Assembly: GCA_019913005.1 (NCBI GenBank)
Contig: JAIOHL010000162.1
Location: forward strand, 118,137-182,136
Direction of reading: 5' to 3'
Source of the DNA: Anaerolineae bacterium
Lineage (GTDB): Bacteria > Chloroflexota > Anaerolineae > Aggregatilineales > J027
DNA length: 64,000 bases
The notes beneath the pieces were generated by a model, which was not told the DNA's origin, did not search any database, and worked only from the letters and a program-made list of their open reading frames with translations. Shown piece after piece: positions 63,365 to 64,000 of the stretch. Position 1 is the stretch's first letter; each line of letters begins with the position of its first letter. The position numbers and the translations under genes are program-made.

Positions 63365-64000
63365 TTACCAATTGGCCCGTTCGCCGCCGAAAAATCGGCG
63401 CTGTAGCACGGTGAAGATGAAGATAATCACAAATAGGATCATCGCGGTGGCAGTTGCTAACCCCATGTTTGAGCCAGTTCCAAACGCATTGCGGTAGACC
63501 AAAACAGCCACCGTTAACGTCGCATCACCTCCCCCGATGATATACACTTGGTCAAACACTTGAAAACAACCGATTAATCCCAACGTAATGACAAAAAACG
63601 TCGTAGGCTTGAGAAGGGGAACGGTCACTTTACGGAAGATTTGCCATATATTCGCGCCATCAATCGCGGCTGCCTCGTACACATAGGACGGGATGTTTTG
63701 CAGGGCCGCAAGGAAGATCACCATCAAAGTACCAATGGTTGTCCATGTATTTAAGATCATAATCATCAACATTGTCACGCTTGGGCCGCTGATCCAGTCC
63801 CACGTTCGCAACCCATAATGTTTCTCACTGGCCCAATCACCGACATCAGCACGGGTGACACCGAATTGCTTCAGTACCCAATGGAACACACCTGTTGAAT
63901 CATCTGTCCAATTGATGGCTTTATCGCTATAGGAGGGATACAACAATTCAATGAAGGCATTAACCAAGCCCCCACGCGAAAAGGGCCAAAGGAACACAAT
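63365..64000 (-). CDS. MalF-type carbohydrate ABC permease (5' end outside window)
   Basis: At least 211 residues, open to the window edge; the N-terminus lies beyond 64000. Membrane helices and the EAA loop EAAAIDGANIWQIFRKVTVP are clear, as is the preceding GTLMVIFLAALQNIPSYV. It forms the heteromeric channel with the MalG-type protein, whose gene begins 13 bases downstream. The substrate is probably the disaccharide split by the GH65 enzyme. Confidence 0.92.
   Translation of the reverse strand: MVFLWPFSRGGLVNAFIELLYPSYSDKAINWTDDSTGVFHWVLKQFGVTRADVGDWASEKHYGLRTWDWISGPSVTMLMIMILNTWTTIGTLMVIFLAALQNIPSYVYEAAAIDGANIWQIFRKVTVPLLKPTTFFVITLGLIGCFQVFDQVYIIGGGDATLTVAVLVYRNAFGTGSNMGLATATAMILFVIIFIFTVLQRRFFGGERANW

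Noticed and set aside
1..64000. tRNA, rRNA, CRISPR arrays, insertion sequences or prophage genes
   Set aside because: Intergenic gaps are short and none showed a cloverleaf, direct-repeat/spacer pattern, transposase or phage-like gene by reading.

Overview
The window reads as a chromosomal segment of a free-living bacterium with roughly even base composition (judged by eye). The best guess is Chloroflexota, Anaerolineae-like. That is an inference from the gene mix: large Ser/Thr kinase/FHA membrane proteins with Ala/Thr/Gln-rich linkers, paired dynamin-like GTPases, YesL-type membrane proteins, several sugar ABC importers and few signs of an LPS outer membrane. No rRNA, tRNA, CRISPR array or insertion sequence was seen. 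Genes are densely packed, with many 4 to 11 base overlaps.

Layout. 1-5014 (+): the end of a compact redox/radical-chemistry operon. It holds the C-terminus of a DVU_1558-like oxidoreductase, a small zinc-ribbon redox protein, a methyltransferase, a C-GCAxxG-C-C protein, a TrsS-like radical SAM protein, an AMP-forming CoA ligase and a PadR regulator. 5089-10821 (-): two giant glycan-modifying proteins carrying several methyltransferase and glycosyltransferase domains. 11011-12718 (-): dCTP deaminase and glycerate kinase. 12850-17878 (+): a single-pass kinase/FHA sensor with a propeller-like outer part, a membrane-anchored alpha/beta hydrolase and a peroxiredoxin. 17875-20249 (-): a membrane protein, an M19 dipeptidase and a DsbA-like thiol oxidoreductase. 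20429-24294 (+): two overlapping dynamin-like GTPases. 24411-25345: universal stress protein and SSB. 25423-31755 (-): a chemosensory operon (CheW, two MCPs, a methyltransferase, a CheA-REC hybrid). 31804-35340: DtxR-type regulator, hydrolase, TPR-like membrane protein and a TIR/HEAT/membrane protein. 35376-39249: GT39-type glycosyltransferase, a REC-histidine kinase and a YgjP-type metallopeptidase.

39405-55192 is a carbohydrate and inositol region. It begins with a Gfo/Idh/MocA oxidoreductase, an M24-fold protein, an SDR dehydrogenase and a lipoprotein. Then a ribose-type ABC importer (ATPase, oversized permease, binding protein) is transcribed away from xylA-xylB-iolE-iolG-iolB-iolC. The divergent layout suggests the importer feeds both the pentose (xylose isomerase/xylulokinase) and the inositol branches. 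IolD, IolJ and IolA are not in the window.

55199-57836 holds small housekeeping and stress genes (methyltransferase, CsbD, DUF1328, AAC(3)-like acetyltransferase). 57923-64000 (-) is a disaccharide operon: MalF- and MalG-type permeases, a YesL-like protein, a LacI regulator, a GH65 phosphorylase and beta-phosphoglucomutase. This fits phosphorolytic use of an alpha-glucosyl disaccharide. The most unusual items are the radical SAM redox operon, the permease with a large central insertion, the mosaic M24 gene, the TIR/HEAT/membrane protein and the alpha/beta hydrolase without its nucleophile serine.
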